From assembly GCA_018240985.1 (NCBI GenBank), contig JAFEER010000276.1:1-63894 (forward strand): 63,894 bases of DNA, given 5' to 3'. This document shows, piece after piece, positions 50,032 through 60,060 of the stretch (its first letter is position 1; each line of letters starts with the position of its first letter). Origin of the DNA: Pseudomonadota bacterium. Lineage in GTDB: Bacteria > Pseudomonadota > Gammaproteobacteria > Burkholderiales > Burkholderiaceae_C. Made by a program: the position numbers and the translations under genes. The notes beneath the pieces are model-generated. The model did not search any database. It was not told the DNA's origin and saw only the letters and a program-made list of their open reading frames with translations.

Positions 50032-50964
50032 CTAGTGCTGCGCCGCGACCTGTGCGAACCCTGCGGCCATGCCCAGGCCATGCACCAGCGTCGCCGTCAC
50101 GCTGAGCGCCAGGGCGGGTTTGAGCCGATCGGACTGGCGCGCGTGGCGCAGCAGCAGGGCGGCAGCCGCCAGTGACAAGGGCAGCGACGCCAGCCCCCAC
50201 AGCGCACTGGCGGGCGGAATCAGGAGCCAGGCGCTGGCCGCCAGCCAGCCATGGGCGGCCAGCACCAGGCCCAGGTAGGCCCAGGCCGCGCCCACAGGCC
50301 CCAGGCGCACGGCCAGGGTGCGCTTGCCGGCGCCGGCGTCGCTCGCGGCGTCGGGGCAGCCGTTGATGAGCAGCAGGGCGGCGACCAGCAACGCAAAACT
50401 GAGCGCCGCGCTGGCCGGGATCACGAAGAAGCGGCGCCGCTGCACGTAGTCGCTGCCGACGACGACCAGGAACCAGGCGCCGGCCACGGCCAGCTCGCCC
50501 AGGCCGCGCGCCATCAGGCGCAGCGGCGGGGCCGAATAGGCCCAGGCCAGCAGCAGCCCGGCCAGGCCCAGCAGCAGCACGCCGCCCGCGGTCTTCACGG
50601 CCAGCAGCAGGCCCGCCGGCACCAGCACCAGCAGCAGGGCCTTGGCCAGGTCGGCGGTTTGGCGCTCGGTGACCAGGCCGTCCTGGATCAGGCGCGAGCC
50701 GCCGGTGAAGGGGTGGATGCCCTGGGTGTTGGCGGCGTCGGCGCCGCTTTTGGCGTCATGCAGGTCGTTGAGCACATTGCCGGCCGCATGGGCCAGCACG
50801 GCCAGCAGCATGGCGGCGGCCGCCAGCCGCAGATCCAGCCCGCAGCCGCAGGCCGCGGCCGTGGCGGTGCCGAGCACGCAGGCGACGACGGTGAGCAGCA
50901 GGAAGGCCGGGCGCGTCATGCGCCACAGCAGGGCCAGCGATGGTGCGGGGGCGTGGTTTGTCAT
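50032..50964 (-). CDS. UbiA-family prenyltransferase inside the squalene operon
   Basis: The 310-residue membrane protein with about eight helices carries the first Asp motif NVLNDLHDAKSGADAANTQG (N-D-x-x-D-x-x-x-D, near residues 64-73). A second acidic motif, GCPDAASDAGAGKRTLAVRL, is typical of MenA/UbiA-like enzymes. It should transfer a prenyl chain to an aromatic or other acceptor, and the acceptor is unknown. Its ATG directly follows the hpnC stop (TAAATG). Its placement between hpnC and hpnD is unusual and suggests a joint pathway with squalene. Confidence 0.85.
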   Translation of the reverse strand: MTNHAPAPSLALLWRMTRPAFLLLTVVACVLGTATAAACGCGLDLRLAAAAMLLAVLAHAAGNVLNDLHDAKSGADAANTQGIHPFTGGSRLIQDGLVTERQTADLAKALLLVLVPAGLLLAVKTAGGVLLLGLAGLLLAWAYSAPPLRLMARGLGELAVAGAWFLVVVGSDYVQRRRFFVIPASAALSFALLVAALLLINGCPDAASDAGAGKRTLAVRLGPVGAAWAYLGLVLAAHGWLAASAWLLIPPASALWGLASLPLSLAAAALLLRHARQSDRLKPALALSVTATLVHGLGMAAGFAQVAAQH

Positions 50965-51867
50965 TTACATCGTCAGCGCGCGGCCGGCCATGCGCAGCCA
51001 GTCCAGTGGCCCGAGCACCGGGCGCCGGCACAGGCTGGCGCCCTGCAGGGCCTCGACCTTGTCCAGGATGGTCAGGCCGCCCTGCACCACCAGGCGCAGC
51101 TCCCAGCCGGCGCGCCCGGGCAGGCGGCGCACCAGTGGCGCGCCCTCCAGCATCAGGGCGCGGGCCCAGGCGGCGCCGTCGAGGATGAGCGCATCCGTGG
51201 CGGCCGAGCGCTGCTGCGCCGCCAACTCGGCGCGCGCCACGCCATGGGCGGCGCAGTCGGCATCCGTCAGGTAGTGGCGCGCGCGCGGCAGATCCACGCT
51301 CAGGTCCTGCCAGAAGTTGATGAGCTGCAGGGCGCTGCAGATGGCGTCGCTCTCGCGCAACGCCGCCTCATCCTGCACGCCGTACAGGTGCAGCAGCAGG
51401 CGCCCCACGGGATTGGCCGAGCGGCGGCAATAGTCCAGCAGCTGGGTGCGGTCGGCATAGCTGGCGCCGGCCTCGGTCATGGCCACGTCCTGGGCGAAGG
51501 CATCCAGCAGATCCTTGAGTAATCGCACCGGCAGCTGGTGGCTGTGCAGCGCGGCCTGCAGCGGGCCGAATACGCCGGCCCAGCGCGCGCCGGGCGGCTG
51601 GCCGGCGGCCACGGCGCGCAGCTCGGCGCGGTAGGTGGCCAGGTCTGCCAGGCGCTCGGCGGCGGTGGCCTGGCCCTCGTCGGCGATGTCGTCGGCGGTG
51701 CGCGCAAAGGCGTAGATGGCGGCAATCGGCTGGCGCAGCCGCGGCGGGCACAGCAGCGAGGCGACTGGGAAGTTTTCGTAATGCGTGACCGGCGCTGCCG
51801 TGGTGGGCGCAACGGTGCGAGGTGATGAGGGGCTGGGTGAAGGGGGGCTGGAAGTCACGGAAGGCAT
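50965..51867 (-). CDS. hpnC: Hydroxysqualene synthase HpnC
   Basis: The 300-residue squalene-synthase-fold protein contains HYENFPVASLLCPPRLRQPI, AIYAFARTADDIADEGQATA (first Asp-rich motif, D-D-I-A-D-E) and ALQLINFWQDLSVDLPRARH (second, Q-D-x-x-x-D). It converts presqualene diphosphate to hydroxysqualene. A Ser/Pro/Thr-rich stretch of about 25 residues precedes the domain. It is the first gene of the operon hpnC-UbiA-hpnD-hpnE-DUF2868. It is divergent from the RND operon; a dyad operator lies 13-29 bp upstream of its start. Confidence 0.93.
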   Translation of the reverse strand: MPSVTSSPPSPSPSSPRTVAPTTAAPVTHYENFPVASLLCPPRLRQPIAAIYAFARTADDIADEGQATAAERLADLATYRAELRAVAAGQPPGARWAGVFGPLQAALHSHQLPVRLLKDLLDAFAQDVAMTEAGASYADRTQLLDYCRRSANPVGRLLLHLYGVQDEAALRESDAICSALQLINFWQDLSVDLPRARHYLTDADCAAHGVARAELAAQQRSAATDALILDGAAWARALMLEGAPLVRRLPGRAGWELRLVVQGGLTILDKVEALQGASLCRRPVLGPLDWLRMAGRALTM

Positions 51868-51873
51868 TGTCGC

Positions 51874-51903
51874 TTGACAGTGAAAATGGGTTTCACATAG
51901 ATT
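51874..51903 (+). promoter_or_regulatory. Promoter of the RND operon with an operator dyad in its spacer
   Basis: TTGACA (51874-51879), an 18-bp spacer and TAGATT (51898-51903) form a strong sigma-70 promoter. The spacer is almost wholly the perfect dyad GTGAAA-atggg-TTTCAC (51880-51896), a classic repressor-site position. No regulator gene is adjacent. Confidence 0.75.
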
Positions 51904-51948
51904 GCTAACCAATGAGTCATTAAGCGCCGCCGCGGCGCCATTCCGCCC

Positions 51949-53139
51949 ATGTCCAGCTTTCCAGCCCTTGTGCGGCCCCGACCGGGGCTTTTTTTGTGCA
52001 GTCTTGCCGCCAGCGTGCTGCTGTTGGCGGGGTGCTCACGTCCCGAGCCCGTGCCCGAGCCTGTGCGCTCCGTCAAGCTGATCACCGTGGGGCCGTCGGC
52101 CGTGCAGATGCACCTGGAGTATTCAGGCGAGGTGCGCGCGCGCATCGAGTCGCGCATCGGCTTTCGCGTGGCCGGCAAGATCGTGCGGCGCCAGGCCGAG
52201 CTGGGCCAGCGCGTAAAGGCCGGGCAGCTGCTGGCGCAGCTGGATGTGCGCGACTATGAGCTGGCCACGCAGGCGGCGCGCGCCCAGGTGGCTGCGGCCA
52301 AGACGCAGCGCGACCTGGCGGCGGCGGACTTCCAGCGCTTTTCCAAGCTCAAGGCGCAGAACTTCATCAGCGGCGTGGAGCTCGACCGGCGCGAGGCGCA
52401 GCTCAAATCGGCCCAGGCGCAGCTCGACCAGGCGCGCGCGCAGCTGGCATCGCAGGGCAACCAGGCCGACTACACGCGCCTGCTGGCCGACGCCGCGGGC
52501 GTGATCACGGGCATAGAAGCCGAGCCCGGCCAGGTGGTGGCCGCGGGCGCGCCCGTGGTGCGCATTGCGCGTGACGGCCCACGCGATGCCGTGTTCTTCG
52601 TGCCCGAGGATAGGGTGGGCCAGCTGGTCGTGGGCCAGCCGGTGCAGGTGCGCGCCTGGGCGCAGGACAAGCTGATGGCGGGCCAGGTGCGCGAGCTGGC
52701 GGCCAGTGCCGATCCGGTGACGCGCACCTTCATGGTCAAGGTGGCGGTGTCCGGCACGGATGTGCCGCCACTGGGCGCCACGGTGTATGTGACGCCGCAG
52801 CTGCCGCCAGGCGCGGGCCTGCAGGCCATCAAGCTGCCCACGAGCAGCCTGCGCCAGGAGGGCGGCGCGACGGCGGTGTGGGTGTACGAGCCGGGCCAGG
52901 ACGGGGCCAGCGGCAGCGTGCGCTCGCAGGTGGTGCAGGTGGCCACGGCCGACGGCAACGAGGCCGTGATTGCCGCCGGCCTGACGCCGGGCATGCAGGT
53001 GGTGGCCACGGGCGTGCATGTGCTCACGCCCGGGCAAAAGGTAACGGTCTACAAGCCAAAATTCGACCAAACACCCGCAGGTAATGCACCGGCAGCTATC
53101 AATTCTGAGAAGACCGCGGCACCCGCCGCGGCGCGTTGA
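51949..53139 (+). CDS. RND efflux periplasmic adaptor (membrane fusion lipoprotein)
   Basis: The 396-residue protein has a lipoprotein signal with lipobox LLLAGC and the barrel-sandwich half motif IGFRVAGKIVRRQAELGQRV. An alpha-hairpin follows (QAARAQVAAAKTQRDLAAAD ... AQLKSAQAQLDQARAQLAS), then ITGIEAEPGQVVAAGAPVVR and the beta-barrel and membrane-proximal domain. It links the RND pump to an outer-membrane channel. The last 20 residues are Pro/Ala-rich, and the DNA there (53080-53105) resembles a fragment of the dispersed AGCTATCAATT repeat. It is followed by the pump gene after 9 bp. Confidence 0.93.
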   Translation: MSSFPALVRPRPGLFLCSLAASVLLLAGCSRPEPVPEPVRSVKLITVGPSAVQMHLEYSGEVRARIESRIGFRVAGKIVRRQAELGQRVKAGQLLAQLDVRDYELATQAARAQVAAAKTQRDLAAADFQRFSKLKAQNFISGVELDRREAQLKSAQAQLDQARAQLASQGNQADYTRLLADAAGVITGIEAEPGQVVAAGAPVVRIARDGPRDAVFFVPEDRVGQLVVGQPVQVRAWAQDKLMAGQVRELAASADPVTRTFMVKVAVSGTDVPPLGATVYVTPQLPPGAGLQAIKLPTSSLRQEGGATAVWVYEPGQDGASGSVRSQVVQVATADGNEAVIAAGLTPGMQVVATGVHVLTPGQKVTVYKPKFDQTPAGNAPAAINSEKTAAPAAAR

Positions 53140-53148
53140 GGGCGGGCC

Positions 53149-56100
53149 ATGGCGTTACTGGAACCCAAGAAGGGCTTCAACCTCTCGCGCTGGGCGCTGG
53201 AGCATGTGCCGCTCACGCGCTACCTGATGGTGGTGCTGATGCTGCTGGGCTTTGCCGCGTATTTCCAGCTCGGGCAGGACGAGGATCCGCCGTTCACCTT
53301 CCGCGCCATGGTGGTGCGCACCTACTGGCCCGGCGCCACGGCGCAGCAGGTGGCCGAGCAGGTGACCGACAAGATCGAGCGCACGCTGCAGGAGGTGCCG
53401 TTCGCCGACAAAATCCGCAGCTACAGCAAGCCCGGAGAGTCGCAGGTGATCTTCGAGCTCAAGGACTCGTCCAAGCCGGCCGAGGTGGCCAACACCTGGT
53501 ACCAGGTGCGCAAGAAGATCGGCGACATGCGCTACCAGCTGCCCGGCAACATCCAGGGCCCGTACTTCAACGACGAGTTCGGCGATGTGTATGGCGTGAT
53601 CTATGCACTCAGCGGCGAGGGCTTCGGCTACGCCGAGCTGAAGGACTTTGCCGATGATGCGCGCCAGCAGCTGCTGCGCGTCAAGGACGTGGCCAAGGTG
53701 GATCAGTTTGGCGTGCAGCCCGAGAAGATCTGGATCGAGGTCTCGCAAAAGCGCCTGGCCCAGCTGGGGCTAGACCAGGCCAGCGTGCTGCAGCAGCTTG
53801 GCAGCCAGAACGCGGTGGAAAGCGCCGGCGAGATCCATACGCCGCAGGACGTGGTGCAGGTGCGCGTCGGCGGTCAGTTCACCAGCGTGGAGCAGCTGCG
53901 CGCCATGCCGATCCGCGCGCCCCAGTCCCCGGCCCAGCTGCGCCTGGGGGATATTGCCGAAATCCACCGCGGCTACGTCGATCCGCCCGAGGTCAAGGTG
54001 CGCTTTGACGGGCGCGAGGTGATCGCCCTGGGCATCTCCATGACCAAGGGCGGCGACATCATCGCCCTGGGCAAGGCGCTGCACGCGGCAGCGGCCGACA
54101 TCCAAAAGCGCCTGCCCGCGGGCGTGCAGCTGGCGCAGGTGCAGGACCAGCCGGCGGCGGTGGCCGGTTCGGTGAACGACTTCGTCAAGGTGCTGATCGA
54201 GGCCGTGGTCATCGTGCTGGCCGTGAGCTTCATCTCGCTTGGCCTGCACAAGGGCGGGCGTTTTGGCTGGTATGTGGACTGGCGCCCGGGCCTGGTGGTG
54301 GCCATCACCATTCCGCTGGTGCTGGCCCTGACCTTCCTGGCCATGCATTACTTCGGCATCGGGCTGCACAAGGTGTCGCTGGGCTCGCTCATCATCGCCC
54401 TGGGCCTGCTGGTGGACGACGCCATCATTGCCGTGGAGATGATGGTGCGCAAGATGGAGGAGGGCTACGACAAGCTGCGCGCCGCCACCTTTGCCTACGA
54501 CATCACGGCCATGCCCATGCTCACCGGCACGCTGATCACGGCGGCGGGCTTTCTGCCCATCGGCATCGCCAAGTCGGTGACGGGCGAATACACCTTTGCC
54601 ATCTTTGCCGTGACGGTGATTGCGCTGGTGCTGTCGTGGATCGCCTCGGTGTACTTCGTGCCCTACCTGGGCACGCTGCTGCTGAAGGTCAAGCCGCACG
54701 ACCCCGATGCGCCGCCGCACGAGGTCTTCGACACGCCGTTTTATGCGCGCTTTCGCCGCACGGTGAACTGGTGCGTGCGCCATCGCTGGATCACCATCGG
54801 CCTGACGCTGGCCACCTTTGCGCTGGGCATCGTCGGCATGGAGCGGGTGCAGCAGCAATTCTTCCCGGATTCGAGCCGGCCCGAGGTGATGGTGGAGCTG
54901 TGGTACCCCGAGGGCACCTCGTTTGCCGCCAACGAGGAGGTGACGCTGCGCGTCGAGCAGCGCCTGCAGCAGCAGGCGGGTGTGCAGAGCGTGGCGACCT
55001 GGGTGGGCTCGGGCACGCCGCGCTTCTATCTGCCGCTGGATCAGGTGTTCCCGCAGAGCAATGTGTCGCAGTTCATCGTGGTGGCCAACAGCCTGCCCGA
55101 GCGCGAGCGGCTACGGCGCCAGCTGCCCTTCTTGCTGGCCGAGGAGTTCCCCGAGGCGCGCGGCCGCGTGAAGCTGCTGCCCAATGGCCCGCCGGTGCCC
55201 TATCCGGTGCAGTTTCGCGTGATCGGCAGCGACCCGGCCGTGCTGCGCCAGCGCGCCGACGAGGTCAAGGCCTTGATGCTCGCCAACACCCACATGGTGG
55301 GCGTGAACGACAACTGGAACGAGTCGGTGAAGACGGTGCGCCTGGAGATCGACCAGGAGAAGGCCCGTGCCCTGGGCGTGAGCAGCCAGTCCATCGCCCA
55401 GGCCGCACGCACCATGTTCACCGGCACCACCGTGGGCCAGTACCGCGAGGGCGACCGCCTGATCGACATCATGCTGCGCCAGACCGCGGACGAGCGCGAC
55501 ACCATCTCCGGCATTGCCAATGCCTATCTGCCCACGGCCTCGGGGCGCTCCATTCCGCTGACGCAGATCGCCAAGCCCGTGTTCACCTGGGAGCCGGGTG
55601 TGATGTGGCGCTGGAACCGCGACTACGCCATCACCGTGCAGGGTGACCTGGTGGAGGGCATGCAGGGCGCCACCGTCACCGAGCAGCTGCTGCCCGATAT
55701 GCGCAAGCTGGAGGCCGGCTGGCAAGCGGCCGGCAACGGCGTCGTGCGCATCGAGGTAGCAGGCGCGGTGGAGGAAAGCAGCAAGGGCTCGTCGTCCATC
55801 GTGGCCGGCGTGCCCCTCATGCTGTTCACCGTGTTCACGCTGCTCATGCTGCAGCTGCACAGCTTCAGCCGATCCATGCTGGTGTTCCTGACCGGGCCGC
55901 TGGGCATTGCCGGCGTCGCCGGGGCGCTGCTGCTGCTGGGACGGCCCTTCGGCTTCGTGGCGCTTTTGGGTGTGATTGCGCTCATGGGCATGATCCAGCG
56001 CAATGCGGTGATCCTGATCGACCAGATCGAGCTCAACCGCGCCGCCGGCCGCTCCACCTGGGACTCCATCGTCACCGCCGCCGTATGGCGGCTGCGGCCG

Positions 56101-56286
56101 ATCGCCCTCACCGCCGCGGCCGCGGTGCTGGCCATGATCCCGCTGTCGCGCAACGTGTTCTGGGGCCCGATGGCCGTGGCCATCATGGGCGGCCTGGTCG
56201 TGGCCACGGTGCTCACGCTGCTGGCGCTGCCGGCCATGTATGCCGCCTGGTTCCGGGTAAAAAAGCCGGCGCCGGAGCCTGAATGA
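53149..56286 (+). CDS. RND family efflux pump, inner-membrane transporter
   Basis: The 1045-residue pump has the RND duplication, with 12 helices and two large periplasmic loops. The N-terminal GFNLSRWALEHVPLTRYLMV, the proton-relay motif in TM4 SLIIALGLLVDDAIIAVEMM (Asp-Asp), and ALMGMIQRNAVILIDQIELN in the second half are seen. It resembles HAE/heavy-metal-independent drug pumps of the 'efflux RND permease' type with MMPL-like length. It exports toxic compounds by proton antiport; substrates are unknown. No outer-membrane channel gene or regulator gene is linked. Confidence 0.94.
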   Translation: MALLEPKKGFNLSRWALEHVPLTRYLMVVLMLLGFAAYFQLGQDEDPPFTFRAMVVRTYWPGATAQQVAEQVTDKIERTLQEVPFADKIRSYSKPGESQVIFELKDSSKPAEVANTWYQVRKKIGDMRYQLPGNIQGPYFNDEFGDVYGVIYALSGEGFGYAELKDFADDARQQLLRVKDVAKVDQFGVQPEKIWIEVSQKRLAQLGLDQASVLQQLGSQNAVESAGEIHTPQDVVQVRVGGQFTSVEQLRAMPIRAPQSPAQLRLGDIAEIHRGYVDPPEVKVRFDGREVIALGISMTKGGDIIALGKALHAAAADIQKRLPAGVQLAQVQDQPAAVAGSVNDFVKVLIEAVVIVLAVSFISLGLHKGGRFGWYVDWRPGLVVAITIPLVLALTFLAMHYFGIGLHKVSLGSLIIALGLLVDDAIIAVEMMVRKMEEGYDKLRAATFAYDITAMPMLTGTLITAAGFLPIGIAKSVTGEYTFAIFAVTVIALVLSWIASVYFVPYLGTLLLKVKPHDPDAPPHEVFDTPFYARFRRTVNWCVRHRWITIGLTLATFALGIVGMERVQQQFFPDSSRPEVMVELWYPEGTSFAANEEVTLRVEQRLQQQAGVQSVATWVGSGTPRFYLPLDQVFPQSNVSQFIVVANSLPERERLRRQLPFLLAEEFPEARGRVKLLPNGPPVPYPVQFRVIGSDPAVLRQRADEVKALMLANTHMVGVNDNWNESVKTVRLEIDQEKARALGVSSQSIAQAARTMFTGTTVGQYREGDRLIDIMLRQTADERDTISGIANAYLPTASGRSIPLTQIAKPVFTWEPGVMWRWNRDYAITVQGDLVEGMQGATVTEQLLPDMRKLEAGWQAAGNGVVRIEVAGAVEESSKGSSSIVAGVPLMLFTVFTLLMLQLHSFSRSMLVFLTGPLGIAGVAGALLLLGRPFGFVALLGVIALMGMIQRNAVILIDQIELNRAAGRSTWDSIVTAAVWRLRPIALTAAAAVLAMIPLSRNVFWGPMAVAIMGGLVVATVLTLLALPAMYAAWFRVKKPAPEPE

Positions 56287-56378
56287 AGAGACCGAAACGG
56301 AAGACGGAGTAAAATCTACCGTTTGACCTATTTCACCCGGGCGGCCTGCATCTCAGGCGGCGCGGGTGGCAAAAAACC

Positions 56379-56465
56379 GCGCGGGTGGCGAAATTGGTAG
56401 ACGCACCAGGTTTAGGTCCTGACGCCAGCAATGGTGTGGGGGTTCGAGTCCCCCCCCGCGCACCA
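56379..56465 (+). tRNA. tRNA-Leu(TAG)
   Basis: This 87-nt class II tRNA has acceptor stem GCGCGGG/CCCGCGC, anticodon loop TTTAGGT (anticodon TAG), a long variable arm, T arm GGTTCGAGTCC and encoded CCA. It decodes CUA and other CUN leucine codons. The first 11 nt (GCGCGGGTGGC) are repeated exactly 19 bp upstream (56360-56370). Confidence 0.96.
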
Positions 56466-56520
56466 CAAGCGAAGACCGAGGCACAGCCCGGCACACTCCC
56501 CTGATTCATTAGGAACATCT

Positions 56521-57831
56521 ATGGCCGTCACTGTTGAGACCCTTGAAAAGCTCGAGCGCAAGATCACGCTGAGCCTGCCCGTCAGCACCATCCAGAGCGA
56601 GGTCGATTCGCGCTTGAAGCGCCTGGCCCGCACCGTGAAGATGGACGGTTTCCGTCCCGGCAAGGTGCCCATGAGCGTGGTGGCCCAGCGCTATGGCTAT
56701 TCGGTGCACTACGAGGTGCTCAACGACAAGGTGGGCGAGGCCTTTGCCCAGGCTGCCAACGAGGCGCAGCTGCGCGTCGCTGGCCAGCCGCGCATCACCG
56801 AGAAGGAAGGCGCGCCCGAGGGCCAGGTGAACTTCGACGCGGTGTTCGAGGTGTTCCCCGAGGTCAAGATCGGCGATCTGTCCGATGCCGAAGTGGACAA
56901 GCTCTCGGCCGAGGTGACCGACGAGGCCATCGACAAGACCCTGGACATCCTGCGCAAGCAGCGCCGCAGCTTCGCCCAGCGCGCTCAGTCTGCACCGGCC
57001 GAGGACGGCGACCGCGTGACCGTGGACTTCGAGGGCAAGATCGACGGCGAGCCCTTCCAGGGCGGCAAGGCCGAGGACTTCCAGTTCCTGGTCGGCGAAG
57101 GGCAGATGCTCAAGGAGTTCGAAGACGCCGTGCGCGGCATGAAGAGCGGCGAGAGCAAGACCTTCCCGCTGGCCTTCCCCGACGACTATCACGGCAAGGA
57201 TGTGGCCGGCAAGACGGCCGACTTCATGGTCACCGTGAACAAGATCGAGGCCGCGCACCTGCCCGAAGTCAATGAGCAGCTGGTCAAATCGCTCGGCATT
57301 GCCGACGGCACCGTCGAAGGCCTGCGCGCCGACATCAAGAAGAATCTGGAGCGCGAGGTCAAGTTCCGCCTGCTGGCGCGCAACAAGGCTGCCGTGATGG
57401 ACGCCCTGGTGGGCAAGGCCGAGCTGGATCTGCCCAACGCCAGCGTGCAGGCCGAGATTGCCCGCCTGATGGAATCGGCCCGCGCCGACCTGAAGCAGCG
57501 CGGCATCAAGGATGCCGACAAGGCAGAGATCCCCGACGACATTTTCCGTCCCCAGGCCGAGCGCCGCGTGCGCCTGGGCCTGGTGGTGGCCGAGCTGGTG
57601 CGTGCCAACGAACTGCAGGCCAAGCCCGAGCAGCTCAAGGCGCATGTGGACGAGCTCGCCGCCAGCTACGAAAAGCCGGAGGACGTGGTGCGCTGGTACT
57701 TCAGCGACCGCCAGCGCCTGGCCGAGGTCGAGGCCGTGGTGGTCGAGAACAACGTCACCGACTTCGTGATGACCAAGGCCAAGGTCAATGAAAAGGCCGT
57801 GTCCTTCGACGAGTTGATGAGCCAGGCCTGA
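56521..57831 (+). CDS. tig: Trigger factor
   Basis: The 436-residue ribosome-bound chaperone and peptidyl-prolyl isomerase has the ribosome-binding signature [17 protein letters not shown] (FRxGKxP). The FKBP-type PPIase domain is near residues 155-245 ([38 protein letters not shown]), followed by the helical C-terminal arms. AGGAA lies 5-10 bp before ATG 56521. It starts 55 bp after tRNA-Leu and heads tig-clpP-clpX-lon. Confidence 0.98.
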   Translation: MAVTVETLEKLERKITLSLPVSTIQSEVDSRLKRLARTVKMDGFRPGKVPMSVVAQRYGYSVHYEVLNDKVGEAFAQAANEAQLRVAGQPRITEKEGAPEGQVNFDAVFEVFPEVKIGDLSDAEVDKLSAEVTDEAIDKTLDILRKQRRSFAQRAQSAPAEDGDRVTVDFEGKIDGEPFQGGKAEDFQFLVGEGQMLKEFEDAVRGMKSGESKTFPLAFPDDYHGKDVAGKTADFMVTVNKIEAAHLPEVNEQLVKSLGIADGTVEGLRADIKKNLEREVKFRLLARNKAAVMDALVGKAELDLPNASVQAEIARLMESARADLKQRGIKDADKAEIPDDIFRPQAERRVRLGLVVAELVRANELQAKPEQLKAHVDELAASYEKPEDVVRWYFSDRQRLAEVEAVVVENNVTDFVMTKAKVNEKAVSFDELMSQA

Positions 57832-57875
57832 TAGGCTCACGCGCCGCGCCCCGGCTGCCCGGGCGCGGCGGCTGA

Positions 57876-57922
57876 AACTTGCGGGGCTTGTGCTTTGCGG
57901 CACAGGCCCCAAGTTACTTTTT
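57876..57922 (+). terminator. Terminator after tig
   Basis: The long hairpin AACTTGCGGGGCTTGTGC pairs with GCACAGGCCCCAAGTT with small bulges and is followed by ACTTTTT. Another GC hairpin (GCCGCGCCC/GGGCGCGGC) lies just before, at 57843-57870. clpP therefore probably has its own promoter near 57925-57950. Confidence 0.8.
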
Positions 57923-57962
57923 CTGGCTAGAGTACTAAAGTACCGCCTGACTGGAGAACTAC

Positions 57963-58571
57963 ATGAGCGCATTGGAAACGCAAGCCCTGGGCATGGTCCC
58001 CATGGTCATCGAGCAGTCGGGCCGCGGTGAGCGGTCTTACGACATCTATTCACGCCTGCTCAAGGAGCGCGTGATCTTCCTGGTGGGCGAGGTGAACGAC
58101 CAGACCGCCAACCTGGTGGTGGCGCAGCTCTTGTTCCTGGAGAGCGAGAATCCGGACAAGGACATCTCGTTCTACATCAATTCCCCTGGCGGCAGCGTGA
58201 CGGCCGGCATGGCCATCTACGACACCATGCAGTTCATCAAGCCCGACGTGTCCACGCTGTGCTGCGGCTTTGCAGCCAGCATGGGGGCGTTTTTGCTGGC
58301 CGCCGGTGCCAAGGGCAAGCGCTTCTCGCTGCCCAACTCCAAGATCATGATCCACCAGGTGCTGGGCGGCGCACGCGGCCAGGCTACCGACATCGAGATC
58401 CATGCCCGCGACATCCTGCGCACCAAGGATCAGATGAACCGCATCCTGGCCGAGCGCACCGGCCAGCCGATCGAGAAGGTCAAGGCCGACACCGAGCGCG
58501 ACTATTTCATGACGGCCGATGAGGCCAGGGACTACGGCATCGTCGATCAGGTGATCTCCAAGCGCTCCTGA
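57963..58571 (+). CDS. clpP: ATP-dependent Clp protease proteolytic subunit
   Basis: The 202-residue serine protease forms a 14-mer chamber. The catalytic Ser106 is in [20 protein letters not shown], His131 in [20 protein letters not shown], and the Asp in the [18 protein letters not shown] region completes the triad. The length is normal. TGGAG precedes ATG 57963. It works with ClpX, encoded 100 bp downstream after a terminator. Confidence 0.98.
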   Translation: MSALETQALGMVPMVIEQSGRGERSYDIYSRLLKERVIFLVGEVNDQTANLVVAQLLFLESENPDKDISFYINSPGGSVTAGMAIYDTMQFIKPDVSTLCCGFAASMGAFLLAAGAKGKRFSLPNSKIMIHQVLGGARGQATDIEIHARDILRTKDQMNRILAERTGQPIEKVKADTERDYFMTADEARDYGIVDQVISKRS

Positions 58572-58590
58572 GGACTGGACTACCCAGGTG

Positions 58591-58625
58591 CGGCGTTTCC
58601 CCCTGCGGGAAGCGCCGTTTTTATT
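58591..58625 (+). terminator. Terminator between clpP and clpX
   Basis: CGGCGTTTCCC pairs with GGGAAGCGCCG (11 bp with one G-U pair, 5-nt loop), followed by TTTTTATTT. Confidence 0.85.
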
Positions 58626-58671
58626 TCGTTATCATCGTTCCGACTTTCCCCTGTCATAAGGCATTGCTTCC

Positions 58672-59937
<1,266 letters not shown>

Positions 59938-60006
59938 GCTTGCCAAGGTCACGCCGTTGCAGTGACCACCGTCTGCGCCATGCGCACCCGTCAGTGGTGG
60001 CGCCGG

Positions 60007-60034
60007 CTTGAAAAACGCCGTTCATGGGCCATAT
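60007..60034 (+). promoter_or_regulatory. Sigma-32-like heat-shock promoter of lon
   Basis: CTTGAAA (60007-60013) is a perfect sigma-32 -35 element. After 14 bp, GCCATAT (60028-60034) matches the CCCATnT -10 core at all but one position. The predicted transcript starts about 20 bp before lon. Confidence 0.55.
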
Positions 60035-60060
60035 GCCATGGACTTATTTGAGGAATGCCC

